NCBI GenBank assembly: GCA_934086185.1
Contig: CAKOHW010000006.1
Span: 7,185-71,184, forward strand
Direction of reading: 5' to 3'
Origin: an uncultured Bacilli bacterium
GTDB lineage: Bacteria > Bacillota_I > Bacilli_A > RF39 > UBA660
Length of the DNA: 64,000 nt
The notes beneath the pieces were generated by a model. That model had not been told where the DNA came from. It searched no databases and was given only the letters and a program-made list of their open reading frames with translations. The position numbers and the translations under genes were made by a program. This document shows positions 17,932-26,792 of this stretch, in pieces (the stretch's first letter is position 1; every line of letters starts with the position of its first letter).

Positions 17932-19050
17932 ATGGATATAATTGGTATAATAGCAGAATATAATCCATTTCATAATGGACATAAGTATCATATAAATAAA
18001 ATAAAAAGTATGTATCCTAATTCTATTATAATACTAGTTTTAAATGGTTATTTTTTAGAACGTGGTGAAATAAGTATAGAATCATTGAAATCAAAGACAA
18101 AACTTGCATTAGATAATAATGTAGATATAGTAGTTAAATTACCATTTATATTTGGTAGTAATTCTGCAGATATATTTAGTGATGCTTCTATAGAAATATT
18201 AAATACATTAGGAGTAAATAAAATAATATTTGGTAGTGAATGTAATGATATTAATAAACTTACATTTCTCGCTAAAAAGCAATTAAACGAGTACTATGAT
18301 AGTGATGTAAAGAAATATTTAGATGAAGGCTATAATTACCCTACTGCATTAAATAAAGCACTAGGAATCAGTATTAATACTCCGAATGATTTATTAGGAT
18401 TATCATATATTAAATCAATAATAAAAAATAATTATAATATAGATGCAATAACTATAAAAAGAACTAATGATTATCATGATACTAAATCTAATAATGATAT
18501 TATTAGTGCATCAAATATTAGAGAGAAAATAAAAAATAGTATTCCTATTGATAGTTATTTACCTAGTAAAGAATATATAAATGAAATTAATTATGAACTC
18601 TACTTTAATTTATTAAAATATAAAATATTAACTGATAATAATCTAAGTAAATATTTAACAGTAGATGAAGGAATAGAAAATAAATTAAAGAGTGTAATAA
18701 ATAAATGTAACAATATAGACGATTTAATAAGTAATATAAAAACTAAACGTTATACTTATAATAGAATTAATAGAATGTTTATTCATATATTAATAGGTCT
18801 TAAAAAGACGGATAAAGCTAATGTTATACATAATGAGTATATTAGAGTATTAGGTTTTAATAATGTTGGTAAAGAATATTTAAGAAAGATAAAAAAGACC
18901 TCAATTTTACCTATAGTAACTGATTTAAAAAAGCAAAATTCCATTATTAAAGATTATGAAATAAAAGAATATACAATTTATAATATGTTAGTTGATGAGG
19001 ATGTATTAGATTATGAGTTGTCTAATAAACCCATAAAAAAAATATCTTAG
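17932..19050 (+). CDS. tmcAL: tRNA(Met) cytidine acetate ligase
   Basis: Protein of 372 residues of the COG1323 nucleotidyltransferase family. TmcAL forms N4-acetylcytidine at the wobble base of elongator tRNA-Met from acetate and ATP. The N-terminus GIIAEYNPFHNGHKYHI carries the HxGH-type nucleotide-binding motif. DIVVKLPFIFGSNSADIFSD, then FGSEC, and SASNIREKI are further family blocks. The SD is GAGGTG, 6 nt before the ATG. A terminator precedes the gene, so it probably has its own promoter. Confidence 0.9.
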   Translation: MDIIGIIAEYNPFHNGHKYHINKIKSMYPNSIIILVLNGYFLERGEISIESLKSKTKLALDNNVDIVVKLPFIFGSNSADIFSDASIEILNTLGVNKIIFGSECNDINKLTFLAKKQLNEYYDSDVKKYLDEGYNYPTALNKALGISINTPNDLLGLSYIKSIIKNNYNIDAITIKRTNDYHDTKSNNDIISASNIREKIKNSIPIDSYLPSKEYINEINYELYFNLLKYKILTDNNLSKYLTVDEGIENKLKSVINKCNNIDDLISNIKTKRYTYNRINRMFIHILIGLKKTDKANVIHNEYIRVLGFNNVGKEYLRKIKKTSILPIVTDLKKQNSIIKDYEIKEYTIYNMLVDEDVLDYELSNKPIKKIS

Positions 19051-19075
19051 TAATTTTAAGATATTTTTAATTTCC
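19030..19075. terminator. Bidirectional terminator between tmcAL and surface protein gene
   Basis: AAAAAATATCTTA / TAAGATATTTTT inverted repeat between two convergent genes; A- and T-runs on both sides allow use from either strand. Confidence 0.65.
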
Positions 19076-21043
19076 AGTATACTGTTCACCTTCTACATAG
19101 TTATTTGATGTAATTGTACCTTCATTAACGCCTGTTAATCCATTAAGTCCGCCAGTAAATCCAGTGGCTTGCGTGCTTGAAATATTAACTCCATCAATAG
19201 TTCCTTTATTATAACCAGCAACAAATCCTCCATATGAATTTGCTATTGCTATAATTGAACTATCGATTTTATTACTGCCTGTTATAATTCCTATGTTCAT
19301 TCCTGTTATTCCACCTATATAAGAAGTCCCCTGAGTAGTAACTGACGAATTTGTACAATTAGATATTTCACCATTATTAATTCCTACAATTCCACCACCG
19401 TAGGTTCCAAGATTGATTTGGCTATTTTTATATATTATCTTATCCACTTTTCCCATATTGTATCCTATTATTCCAGCTATATTTCCACTTATTGTAGAAG
19501 ATGCTACTGTTAAATTTTTTATTTCACTATTTGGACCTGTTACTCCAAATAAGCCAGAAAAATTTGTAGAAGATGATATATATGTATCAGAACCTAAGCC
19601 ATTAATTTTATATTCTTTTCCATCAAATATTCCATCAAAATATTTATTTGGATTATATCCTATGGGTTTTTTTAGTATAAGACCTTGTTCTAAATTAATA
19701 TCATTTTTTAACGCAAAGTATGTATTTGTATACTTTGTTCCACTATTTACTTTATATGATAAATATTTTAAGTTTTCTATTGAACTTATTAAATATGGTT
19801 TATCACTTGTGCCTTCACCTTCTGTCCATATCTTGCCAGATTCTGTTACTGTAGAAGTATCATTTTTAGAAGTATCATATTCCGGTAAAATACTTATCAA
19901 TTTAATTGTTTCGGTAGTATTATCGCTAGAATCTGATGATATTATGTGTAAATAATAAACTCCTGGTTCTTTCTTACTGATATCAATTGTTTCTGGATTA
20001 CTAGTAAATGTATTCCATGTATAACCTGTTTTGTCTTTTAATTTTGTACTTTCTTTATTTATTAACCATTTTGAATTGGTTAAATTAATTTCATTATCAT
20101 CACTTTGAGTTATAGTTGCTTTTAAAGTACTTGTAATTTGAGGAAATTCTTCATTTAGTACAATTTGTGCATCAGTTGGAGGCATTGTATCATCAGCAGA
20201 TATTTTAGTTACATCTATTGTTACAGTATTACCTGTTATTTTTATATCTGCATCTGCTATATTCTTTTCATCATTATATGTTATGTTTGATCCTGATACT
20301 GCTGGTTCTCCTTTTGATACATTTAGTGTTGTTTGTTTTGTTGTTGTAGTCTTTCTATTTTTTATTGTTATCTTATGTGTATCTGGTTCTATTCCAATAA
20401 ACTTATACTTTCCATCTACTATCTCGCTTGTTTGTTCTTTACTATGAATTACTACATAATCATTCTCGCTAGAATTTGTTACTGTTCCTTGTATAGTAAG
20501 TGCCTTTGTATCAAATATATCTATCTTTGCCTCTAGTGTTTTACCCATATCATCACTTTGATCAACATTCATTTCTTTATATTCTACTTCTATTATGTAT
20601 GTTTGTACTTCATCTTTATTTATTTGATTCTCTATTATATATGAATTTTCATTTGGAAATGTACTTTCACTTACTCCATTACATTTTTTATCTTTTACAC
20701 TACTAGAACACGTTACTTTGTACTTAATATCATCTAATCTTGTAAATGTATTTATTAGATTTACTAGCCCTACACTATAACTATCTACATTATTATCTCC
20801 AGTATTTGTCACTGTAAATGTTTTAGTTCCTAATGTTGTACCCGGTACTATATTTGTTCCAGTTATTACATCACTATTATCACTATAAGTTAGTTCTAGA
20901 TTAGCAGTTGATATACTTATTGATTTATTATTTGTATTACCTTGTATTCTTGTTAAATAATATCCATATGTTAAACCAATAAGTGCCAAACTTATTATAC
21001 TTATTCCTACAATACTTACTATTATTTTATTTTTTCTATTCAT
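19067..21043 (-). CDS. TasA/SipW-type surface protein with GLUG repeats
   Basis: Secreted protein of 658 residues from ATG 21043 (MNRKNKIIVS, matching its paralogues; a GTG at 21055 is less likely). A signal-peptide helix ends in GLTYGYYLTRIQGNTNNK. The TasA/camelysin-like domain (about 40-190) has STANLELTYSDNS, GTKTFTVTNTGDN and VDQSDDMGKTLEAK. A middle part with Ig-like strands follows. The C-terminal 200 residues hold repeated GLUG-type units (GGIVGINNGEISN, GGITGMNIGIITG, GGFVAGYNKGTID), seen in adhesins and bacterial IgA peptidase-like surface proteins. There is no LPXTG anchor. It probably assembles in or on the cell surface. It is one of three intact paralogues in the window. Confidence 0.8.
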   Translation of the reverse strand: MNRKNKIIVSIVGISIISLALIGLTYGYYLTRIQGNTNNKSISISTANLELTYSDNSDVITGTNIVPGTTLGTKTFTVTNTGDNNVDSYSVGLVNLINTFTRLDDIKYKVTCSSSVKDKKCNGVSESTFPNENSYIIENQINKDEVQTYIIEVEYKEMNVDQSDDMGKTLEAKIDIFDTKALTIQGTVTNSSENDYVVIHSKEQTSEIVDGKYKFIGIEPDTHKITIKNRKTTTTKQTTLNVSKGEPAVSGSNITYNDEKNIADADIKITGNTVTIDVTKISADDTMPPTDAQIVLNEEFPQITSTLKATITQSDDNEINLTNSKWLINKESTKLKDKTGYTWNTFTSNPETIDISKKEPGVYYLHIISSDSSDNTTETIKLISILPEYDTSKNDTSTVTESGKIWTEGEGTSDKPYLISSIENLKYLSYKVNSGTKYTNTYFALKNDINLEQGLILKKPIGYNPNKYFDGIFDGKEYKINGLGSDTYISSSTNFSGLFGVTGPNSEIKNLTVASSTISGNIAGIIGYNMGKVDKIIYKNSQINLGTYGGGIVGINNGEISNCTNSSVTTQGTSYIGGITGMNIGIITGSNKIDSSIIAIANSYGGFVAGYNKGTIDGVNISSTQATGFTGGLNGLTGVNEGTITSNNYVEGEQYTGN

Positions 21044-21055
21044 ATGTAACATCAC

Positions 21056-21392
21056 TACTTTCCATTATAATTATTTTATCAATTTATTAATTTAATTTGA
21101 ACCAACAACTTTATTGTTGTTATTATAAATTACAACTTATGAATAATTTGTCAAATTAAATACTTACAAAAATACAAAAAATTATATAATTATTAACCCC
21201 CCCCCGACCAAACTTTTGTTCGAGAGAGAATTAGGCTATATAATTCTGTGCTTTTATAAAATTAATTTTAATTCCGAGTACTTTTCTACTCTATTTATAT
21301 TTTATCAAATCATTTTATTATTTACAATATTAATTCTTTTAATAATTAATTAAACAGGAATAAATATTAATAATTGAAAAAAGATAACATTT
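21056..21392. other. 337-bp intergenic region with C9 tract and a relic of a gene start
   Basis: No gene seen. It contains a run of nine C (21197-21205), rare in this AT-rich DNA. At 21276-21330 it has a stretch that, on the minus strand, aligns with the upstream region of the deleted gene at 6400 (AATAAAATGATTTG, then TAAATA and AGTAG) but breaks off where the start codon should be. The break follows the 17-bp inverted repeat at 21276-21292, which recurs at 41197-41213. Confidence 0.55.
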
Positions 21393-21418
21393 TTAAATAT
21401 TTATGTTATCTTTTTTGT
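21377..21418 (-). terminator. thrS terminator
   Basis: Stem AAAAAAGATAACAT/ATGTTATCTTTTTT overlapping the thrS stop codon. Confidence 0.78.
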
Positions 21419-23162
21419 TTTTTATTGTTTCTTTAACTAAGTCGATGAATTTATCTTTTTCTAATGTAGTTGTTTCTTTTTTACCGTGAGTTCTATAACT
21501 AATAGTATTATCTTTTAATTCATTATCACCTAAGATTAAAGTTAGAGGTATTTTATTTGTTTGACTTTCTCTCATTTTATAACTTAGTTTTTCATCTCTA
21601 TCATCTAATTCTACTCTTATATTATTATCTTTTAGTAGGTTATATATTTCTTTTGCATAATTCAAATGATATTCATTATTTACTGGAATTATATTAACTT
21701 GTGTTGGAGATAACCATAATGGTAAATTACCTTTTGTTTCCTCTAAAATGAATGCCATAAATCTATCTAATGAGCCTAATATTGCTCTATGTAGTACTAC
21801 AGGAGTTTTCTTTTCTCCATCTTTGTCTACATATTTTAAATCAAATTTTGCTGGTAAGCAGAAATCTAATTGACATGTAGATAATGTATATTCTGCACCT
21901 ACTGCAGGGCGAACATTAACATCTAATTTAGGGCCATAGAAAGCAGCCTCTCCTATTTCTTCAGTATATGCTATTCCTAAATCATTTAAAACATTTCTTA
22001 GTTCGCTTTCAGCTTTATTCCACATATCATCATCTGGGTAATATTTTTCTTTGTCTTCTTTATCTCTTAGAGATAAAACGCATCTATAATTAGTTATATT
22101 AAAATCTTTATACACATCAAATATTAAATCTACAACACTCTTAAATTCAGATTCTATTTGTTCAGCTGTAACAAATAAATGAGCATCATTTTGACAGAAA
22201 TGTCTTCCTCTTTCTATTCCTTTTAAAGCTCCGCTTGCTTCAAACCTAAAATCATGTGCTATTTCACCTATTCTTATTGGTAAATCTTTATATGAATGTA
22301 GTTTATTTGAATATATCATCATATGATGAGGGCAATTCATTGGACGAAGTACAAATTCTTCATCTTCTACTTTCATCATAGGGAACATATTTTCTTTATA
22401 ATGATCCCAATGTCCTGAAGTTTTATATAAATCTACTGTTCCTATACATGGTGTCATAACATGCTTGTAACCTAAATTTATTTCTTTATTTCTAATATAA
22501 TTTTCTAATTCTTGCCAAATAATATATCCATTTGGTAAAAACATTGGCATACCTTTGCCTACTAAGTCATGAGTCATAAATATATCTAAATCTTTACCTA
22601 TTTTTCTATGATCTCTTTCTTTTGCATCTTCTAATTCTTTTAAATAGTTATTTAAATCTTCTTCAGTTTCAAAACATACTCCATATATTCTTTGAAGCAT
22701 CTTATTTTTTGCATCACCTTTCCAGTATGCACCTGAATGTTTAATAAGTTTGAAATATTTTATTTGTTTAGTTGATTCAACATGTGGCCCACGACATAAA
22801 TCTGTAAAATCTCCTTGGCTATAACATGAAATAACTGTATCATTTTCATTCATTCTAGATATTAGATCTATTTTATATGGATCATTTTTAAATTTTTCTA
22901 ATGCTTCTTCTTTACTAATTTCTTGTCTGTATATTCTTTTATTATCTTTAGAACATTTTTTCATTTCTTTTTCTATTAATACTAAATCTTCATCAGTTAA
23001 TGTTTTATCTCCTAAATCAATATCATAATAAAAGCCTTCTTCTATTACTGGTCCTACCCAAAATTTTGCATCACTATATAAATGACTTACTGCTTGTGCT
23101 AATAAATGTGCACAAGAATGGTTAAGTATATTTAATTTTTCATTTTCTTTAATATTTACCAT
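21393..23162 (-). CDS. thrS: Threonyl-tRNA synthetase lacking the TGS domain
   Basis: Class II synthetase of 589 residues that charges tRNA-Thr. It starts directly at the editing domain (NHSCAHLLAQAVSHLY, with the zinc-type His/Cys pair) and continues with HYKENMFPMM, EFVLRPMNCPHHMMIY (motif 2 region), RFEASGALKGIERGRHFCQN, VGAEYTLSTCQLDFCLP and the anticodon domain ending ELKDNTISYRTHGKKE. The usual N-terminal TGS domain of about 60 residues is absent, as in some mycoplasmas. The SD GAGGGAAG lies inside the end of the upstream 78-codon gene. Confidence 0.97.
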   Translation of the reverse strand: MVNIKENEKLNILNHSCAHLLAQAVSHLYSDAKFWVGPVIEEGFYYDIDLGDKTLTDEDLVLIEKEMKKCSKDNKRIYRQEISKEEALEKFKNDPYKIDLISRMNENDTVISCYSQGDFTDLCRGPHVESTKQIKYFKLIKHSGAYWKGDAKNKMLQRIYGVCFETEEDLNNYLKELEDAKERDHRKIGKDLDIFMTHDLVGKGMPMFLPNGYIIWQELENYIRNKEINLGYKHVMTPCIGTVDLYKTSGHWDHYKENMFPMMKVEDEEFVLRPMNCPHHMMIYSNKLHSYKDLPIRIGEIAHDFRFEASGALKGIERGRHFCQNDAHLFVTAEQIESEFKSVVDLIFDVYKDFNITNYRCVLSLRDKEDKEKYYPDDDMWNKAESELRNVLNDLGIAYTEEIGEAAFYGPKLDVNVRPAVGAEYTLSTCQLDFCLPAKFDLKYVDKDGEKKTPVVLHRAILGSLDRFMAFILEETKGNLPLWLSPTQVNIIPVNNEYHLNYAKEIYNLLKDNNIRVELDDRDEKLSYKMRESQTNKIPLTLILGDNELKDNTISYRTHGKKETTTLEKDKFIDLVKETIKNKKDNINI

Positions 23163-23392
23163 AAATTCTTCCCTCTTTCTTTTTTTGTTTCAAACATTTT
23201 TATTTTTATTAATTCCCTTGTAATTTGATGTTTTGTTTGTTTTATTAATTCATTTATTTCAATTGATTTTTGAGTATCTTTTTTATGCTCGTATTGTGCA
23301 TAACGTAAATCAAACAATTTTTTTCTTAAAAGTTCTTTATTTTTTAATGCTTCATTGTATTCTTCTTCTGTTACTTCATTACTTATTTCCAT
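23156..23392 (-). CDS. Small helical protein between the Thr T-box and thrS
   Basis: Hypothetical protein of 78 residues, highly charged and predicted to form a helical hairpin: ELLRKKLFDLRYAQYEHKKD, then IKQTKHQITRELIKIKMFET. The pattern faintly recalls ribosomal protein L29, but the genomic place is wrong and the match is weak, so no function is assigned. The SD GGAGGG is strong. It overlaps thrS by 7 nt and lies directly after the T-box, so it should be induced together with thrS. Confidence 0.65.
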   Translation of the reverse strand: MEISNEVTEEEYNEALKNKELLRKKLFDLRYAQYEHKKDTQKSIEINELIKQTKHQITRELIKIKMFETKKERGKNLW

Positions 23393-23403
23393 TTAATCCC
23401 TCC

Positions 23404-23608
23404 AAAATAAAAAGGACAGTCCAAAGGAGTGCATATGCACAGGTACCATCCTAATATACTTAATTTAAATAACGGTATTAACCGGGATTTATTAAATCCT
23501 CTAAAAAGTAGTAATTAATAAGTTTTTTTATTCATTTACACCAACCATGAATTCTCTTTTAAAAAAATTCTTATTAATCATGTCTTTTATCACTGATTTA
23601 CGTAATTT
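23404..23608 (-). promoter_or_regulatory. Threonine-specific T-box leader
   Basis: Minus strand: the T-box AGGATGGTACCTGTG (23452-23438), stem I element GGTTGGTGTAAA, and specifier ACT (23512-23510, Thr) in ATT-ACT-ACTTTTTAGAG, which aligns with GAA-CTT-ACTTTTGG of the Leu T-box. A GGACTGTCC hairpin with T-run follows. It matches thrS downstream. Confidence 0.92.
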
Positions 23609-23637
23609 ATATTATCATAAGTTATATATATTTGCAA
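23609..23637 (-). promoter_or_regulatory. Promoter of the thrS operon
   Basis: TTGCAA (23637-23632), 17-nt spacer, TAATAT (23614-23609) on the minus strand upstream of the T-box. Confidence 0.65.
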
Positions 23638-23641
23638 TATA

Positions 23642-24190
23642 CTATTTACAGAATTTAACATTTCCTATAACTTCTAATATATTTAATATACCATTTATTG
23701 TAAAAAAGAAACCTAATACCATTACTTGATTAGTAATTCCTTTATATAAATTAGTTATTGTTAAGAAACCTAATAGTATAAATAAACTCATTGAAAATAT
23801 ATTAATAAATACACTATAATTCATTTTGTTACGTAGGTCTTCTATTCTTATTAATTTAATAATTAACATTATTACCATCCATCCAATTAGAGTAACTGTT
23901 AGTACAAGGTTTGATGGTTCGTCCATATATTTTAATCCACTTACACTTGCTATCAAACAAGTTAATGATATATATAATGAATTCATTCCAGTTTGATTTC
24001 TTGTTAATAAATAATTTGTAAATTCTAAACCAAAATATAGTAACATAACTACATAAAATATTTCACATCCATCTATAAAAGATATACTACGTTCAAAGAA
24101 GAATGATACTCCTAATAATAGAGTTAATATTGATGTAAATATTAAAATTATGTTTTTATTTTTTACTTCGTTTTTTGTTAAATTTTTCAT
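23642..24190 (-). CDS. DUF308/HdeD-like membrane protein
   Basis: Integral membrane protein of 182 residues with about six hydrophobic helices. The last third (LFILLGFLTITNLYKGITNQ, then VLGFFFTINGILNILEVIG) fits the DUF308/HdeD repeat pattern, in which paired helices end in small residues. Such proteins are linked to acid or stress resistance in other bacteria, but the function here is unknown. SD AGGTGAT. Its stop lies next to the thrS promoter. Confidence 0.65.
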   Translation of the reverse strand: MKNLTKNEVKNKNIILIFTSILTLLLGVSFFFERSISFIDGCEIFYVVMLLYFGLEFTNYLLTRNQTGMNSLYISLTCLIASVSGLKYMDEPSNLVLTVTLIGWMVIMLIIKLIRIEDLRNKMNYSVFINIFSMSLFILLGFLTITNLYKGITNQVMVLGFFFTINGILNILEVIGNVKFCK

Positions 24191-24289
24191 ATTATCACCT
24201 ATATTAATATTAAATTAATTTTTTAAAAAAGTCAATTATTGATATTATATTTATATTATTATATTATATAAATGAAAGGAGTATTTTTT

Positions 24290-25069
24290 ATGATATTAGG
24301 AATTGTTATTTTATTTTTTATCATTATGGTTTTATTAACATCTATAAGACAAGTTAATGAATATGAAAGAGGTATATTATTTAGATTTGGTAAGTTTAAA
24401 AAAATATTAAATCCTGGATGGAATTTAGTTTTACCTATAATTGAATATGCTAAAAAAGTAGATATAAGAACTAAAGTTACTGATGTACCTGAACAAGATG
24501 CAATAACAAAAGATAATGTTTCTATAAGAATAAATGCAGTTATCTATTATAAGATATTTGATGCTAGTAAAGCTGTTATTGCAGTAGAAAATTTTCATTA
24601 TGCAGTTAGTCAACTTGCTCAAACTACTATGCGTAATGCAGTTGGTTCTGTAAGTTTAGATGAACTTTTAAGTGAAAGAGACAAAATATCAAGTGAAATT
24701 TGTAAAATAATAGATGAAGCAACTGATCCTTGGGGAATTGAAGTAGAAAATGTTGAATTAAAAGATATTAAGTTACCTCAAGAAATGGAAAGAGTTATTG
24801 CAAAAAATGCTGAAGCAGAACGAGAAAAGAAGGCTGTTATTACTAAATCTACCGGTGAAGTTGAAGCTGCCAAAAATTTAAAGGAAGCTGCTCAAATAAT
24901 GGCTTCTTCTCCAGGAGCATTGCATTTAAGAACTTTATCAACTTTAAATGATATTTCAAGTGATCAATCAAACACAATAGTATTTGCTATTCCACTTGAA
25001 GTTTTAAGAGCATTTGAAAGTAATAAAACTGAAGAATTAGTAAAAAAGATTACTAAAAAGGAAAAATAA
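24290..25069 (+). CDS. SPFH/Band 7 (stomatin/slipin-like) protein
   Basis: Membrane-anchored scaffold protein of 259 residues. An N-terminal helix (about 1-20) is followed by the SPFH core: VNEYERGILFRFGKFKKILN, PGWNLVLPI, DVPEQDAITKDNVSI and VENVELKDIKLPQEMERVI. A coiled-coil with EAEREKKAVITKSTGEVEAA follows. Slipins form membrane microdomains and often pair with an NfeD protein, which is not adjacent here. An ATG at 24272 lacks an SD, whereas AGGAG precedes the ATG at 24290 by 8 nt, so the later start is preferred. Confidence 0.9.
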   Translation: MILGIVILFFIIMVLLTSIRQVNEYERGILFRFGKFKKILNPGWNLVLPIIEYAKKVDIRTKVTDVPEQDAITKDNVSIRINAVIYYKIFDASKAVIAVENFHYAVSQLAQTTMRNAVGSVSLDELLSERDKISSEICKIIDEATDPWGIEVENVELKDIKLPQEMERVIAKNAEAEREKKAVITKSTGEVEAAKNLKEAAQIMASSPGALHLRTLSTLNDISSDQSNTIVFAIPLEVLRAFESNKTEELVKKITKKEK

Positions 25070-25136
25070 TTCCTTTTTTATTTTGATAAATTTATAATAA
25101 AATATATATAAACATATACTTTAAAGAGGAAAAGGT

Positions 25137-25493
25137 ATGAATAATTACTCTTTTGAAGAATTTACTAAACAAGATTTTAGCGGACTTTCTAATTGGATTA
25201 ATAAATTAAATCCATATGAGTTCGCTTTATCTGGTGTTATTGCTGCCTTTATAATTGCACAACCTTTAAATGCTAATCAGCAAAATTCTATTGGTAATTA
25301 CTTAGAAGAAGTTGGACAAATTTTACTTGCTATTGCTGCTCAAAAAATAACAGTTAGTCAGGCAAAAAATAATAAAAATAATATTGATGATAACTTTGAT
25401 GAGATTAATAATGGAAATAATAATAATTATAATTCTGAAATTGAATATTTAAGAAATGAAATTGAAAAAATAAAAAGAGAAATATATAAATAA
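25137..25493 (+). CDS. Conserved small protein of unknown function
   Basis: Protein of 118 residues, not assignable to a named function. The N-terminal half has SGLSNWINKLNPYEFALSGV and LNANQQNSIGNYLEEVGQIL, a pattern of amphipathic or membrane-associated helices that I believe recurs in other Bacillota. A low-complexity Asn-rich linker (about 80-100) leads to a short coiled coil, IEYLRNEIEKIKREI. SD GAGGAAAAGG. It stands alone between the slipin gene and the radical SAM module. Confidence 0.65.
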   Translation: MNNYSFEEFTKQDFSGLSNWINKLNPYEFALSGVIAAFIIAQPLNANQQNSIGNYLEEVGQILLAIAAQKITVSQAKNNKNNIDDNFDEINNGNNNNYNSEIEYLRNEIEKIKREIYK

Positions 25494-25577
25494 CTAACAA
25501 AAATTTCCAAAAATAATTAACGAACGTTTGTTTACATAAATATATTTTTGTTCTATAATATTATTGGTGATGTAAAT

Positions 25578-26792
25578 ATGACTTTAAAAGAAAAACTTAT
25601 AATACTTGCAGATAGCGCTAAATATGATGCTTCATGTTCTTCTAGTGGGTCTAATAGAAAAAATGAAAATGGTATAGGAAATGGTCATATATCTGGCATA
25701 TGTCACTCTTTTAGTAGTGATGGAAGATGTATATCCTTACTTAAAATATTAATGACTAATTGTTGTATATATGATTGTAAATATTGTATTAATAGAAAAA
25801 GTAATAATGTTAAACGTGCAATTTTTACTCCAGAAGAAATATGTTATGTAACAATTAATTTTTATAAACGTAATTATATTGAAGGTTTATTTTTATCTTC
25901 TGGTATTATAAAAAATCCAGATTATACAATGGAATTATTAATTGAAACTATAAGTTTACTTAGAAATAAGTATAAGTTTGGGGGATACATTCATGCTAAA
26001 GCAATACCTGGTGCTAGTAATTATTTAATAAAGAAATTAGGTTTATTATGTGATAGATTAAGTGCAAATATTGAACTACCTACAGAAAATGGACTAAAAC
26101 TACTTGCTCCAAATAAAAATTCTAAAAATGTATCTAAAATTATGGATTACGTTAAAAATAATAAGTCTCGTTCATTTGTTCCTGCTGGTCAAAGTACACA
26201 AATGATTATAGGTGCAACAAATGAAACTGATTTAGATATTTTAACTAAGAGTGAAAGTATGTATAATAATTATAATTTAAAAAGGGTATTTTATTCAGCA
26301 TATGTATCAGTAAATAAAGATACACTACTACCCTCTTTACAATTACCACCCCTTAAAAGAGAAAATAGACTTTATCAAGCTGATTGGTTACTCAGATATT
26401 ATGGATTCAAAGTTAATGACTTATTAAATATAGATAATCCTAATTTTAATATTTTAGTAGATCCTAAAGCAAATTGGGCGTTAAATCATTTAGAAGAATT
26501 TCCTAAAGAAATAAATACGTGTTCTTATTATGACTTACTTAAAATACCTGGTATAGGTGTTATTACTGCAAAAAGAATTATAAAATCTAGAAAAATGTTT
26601 ACTATAACTTTTAATGATTTAAAGAAAATGGGATGTGTATTAAAACGTGCACAATATTTTATAACTTGTAATAATAAATTCTATATTAATTCTAACTTAC
26701 TTAAAAAAGGTTTTATAGAAGCAAACTTAGTAATAAATGATAAAGATAAAAGTACTACTAATATTAATCAATTGAGTTTATTTAATGAATAA
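25578..26792 (+). CDS. Putative DNA modification/repair radical SAM protein (TIGR03916-like)
   Basis: Protein of 404 residues from ATG 25578 (SD GGTGATG); an upstream ATG at 25548 is less likely. Family landmarks are LAD(S)AKYDASCSSSG, GICHSFSSDGRCISLLKI, the radical SAM cluster in TNCCIYDCKYCINR, and LPPLKRENRLYQADWLLRYY. Near the C-terminus a helix-hairpin-helix, LLKIPGIGVITAKRIIKSRK, suggests DNA binding. In other genomes this family pairs with TIGR03915 proteins, which are sometimes fused to uracil-DNA glycosylase; the reaction is uncharacterised, and relation to spore photoproduct lyase has been suggested. The next gene overlaps by 8 nt. Confidence 0.88.
   Translation: MTLKEKLIILADSAKYDASCSSSGSNRKNENGIGNGHISGICHSFSSDGRCISLLKILMTNCCIYDCKYCINRKSNNVKRAIFTPEEICYVTINFYKRNYIEGLFLSSGIIKNPDYTMELLIETISLLRNKYKFGGYIHAKAIPGASNYLIKKLGLLCDRLSANIELPTENGLKLLAPNKNSKNVSKIMDYVKNNKSRSFVPAGQSTQMIIGATNETDLDILTKSESMYNNYNLKRVFYSAYVSVNKDTLLPSLQLPPLKRENRLYQADWLLRYYGFKVNDLLNIDNPNFNILVDPKANWALNHLEEFPKEINTCSYYDLLKIPGIGVITAKRIIKSRKMFTITFNDLKKMGCVLKRAQYFITCNNKFYINSNLLKKGFIEANLVINDKDKSTTNINQLSLFNE

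Noticed and set aside
23156..23392. Ribosomal protein L29
   Set aside because: Helical-hairpin pattern is only loosely similar, and L29 normally sits in the S10 operon; kept as unknown.
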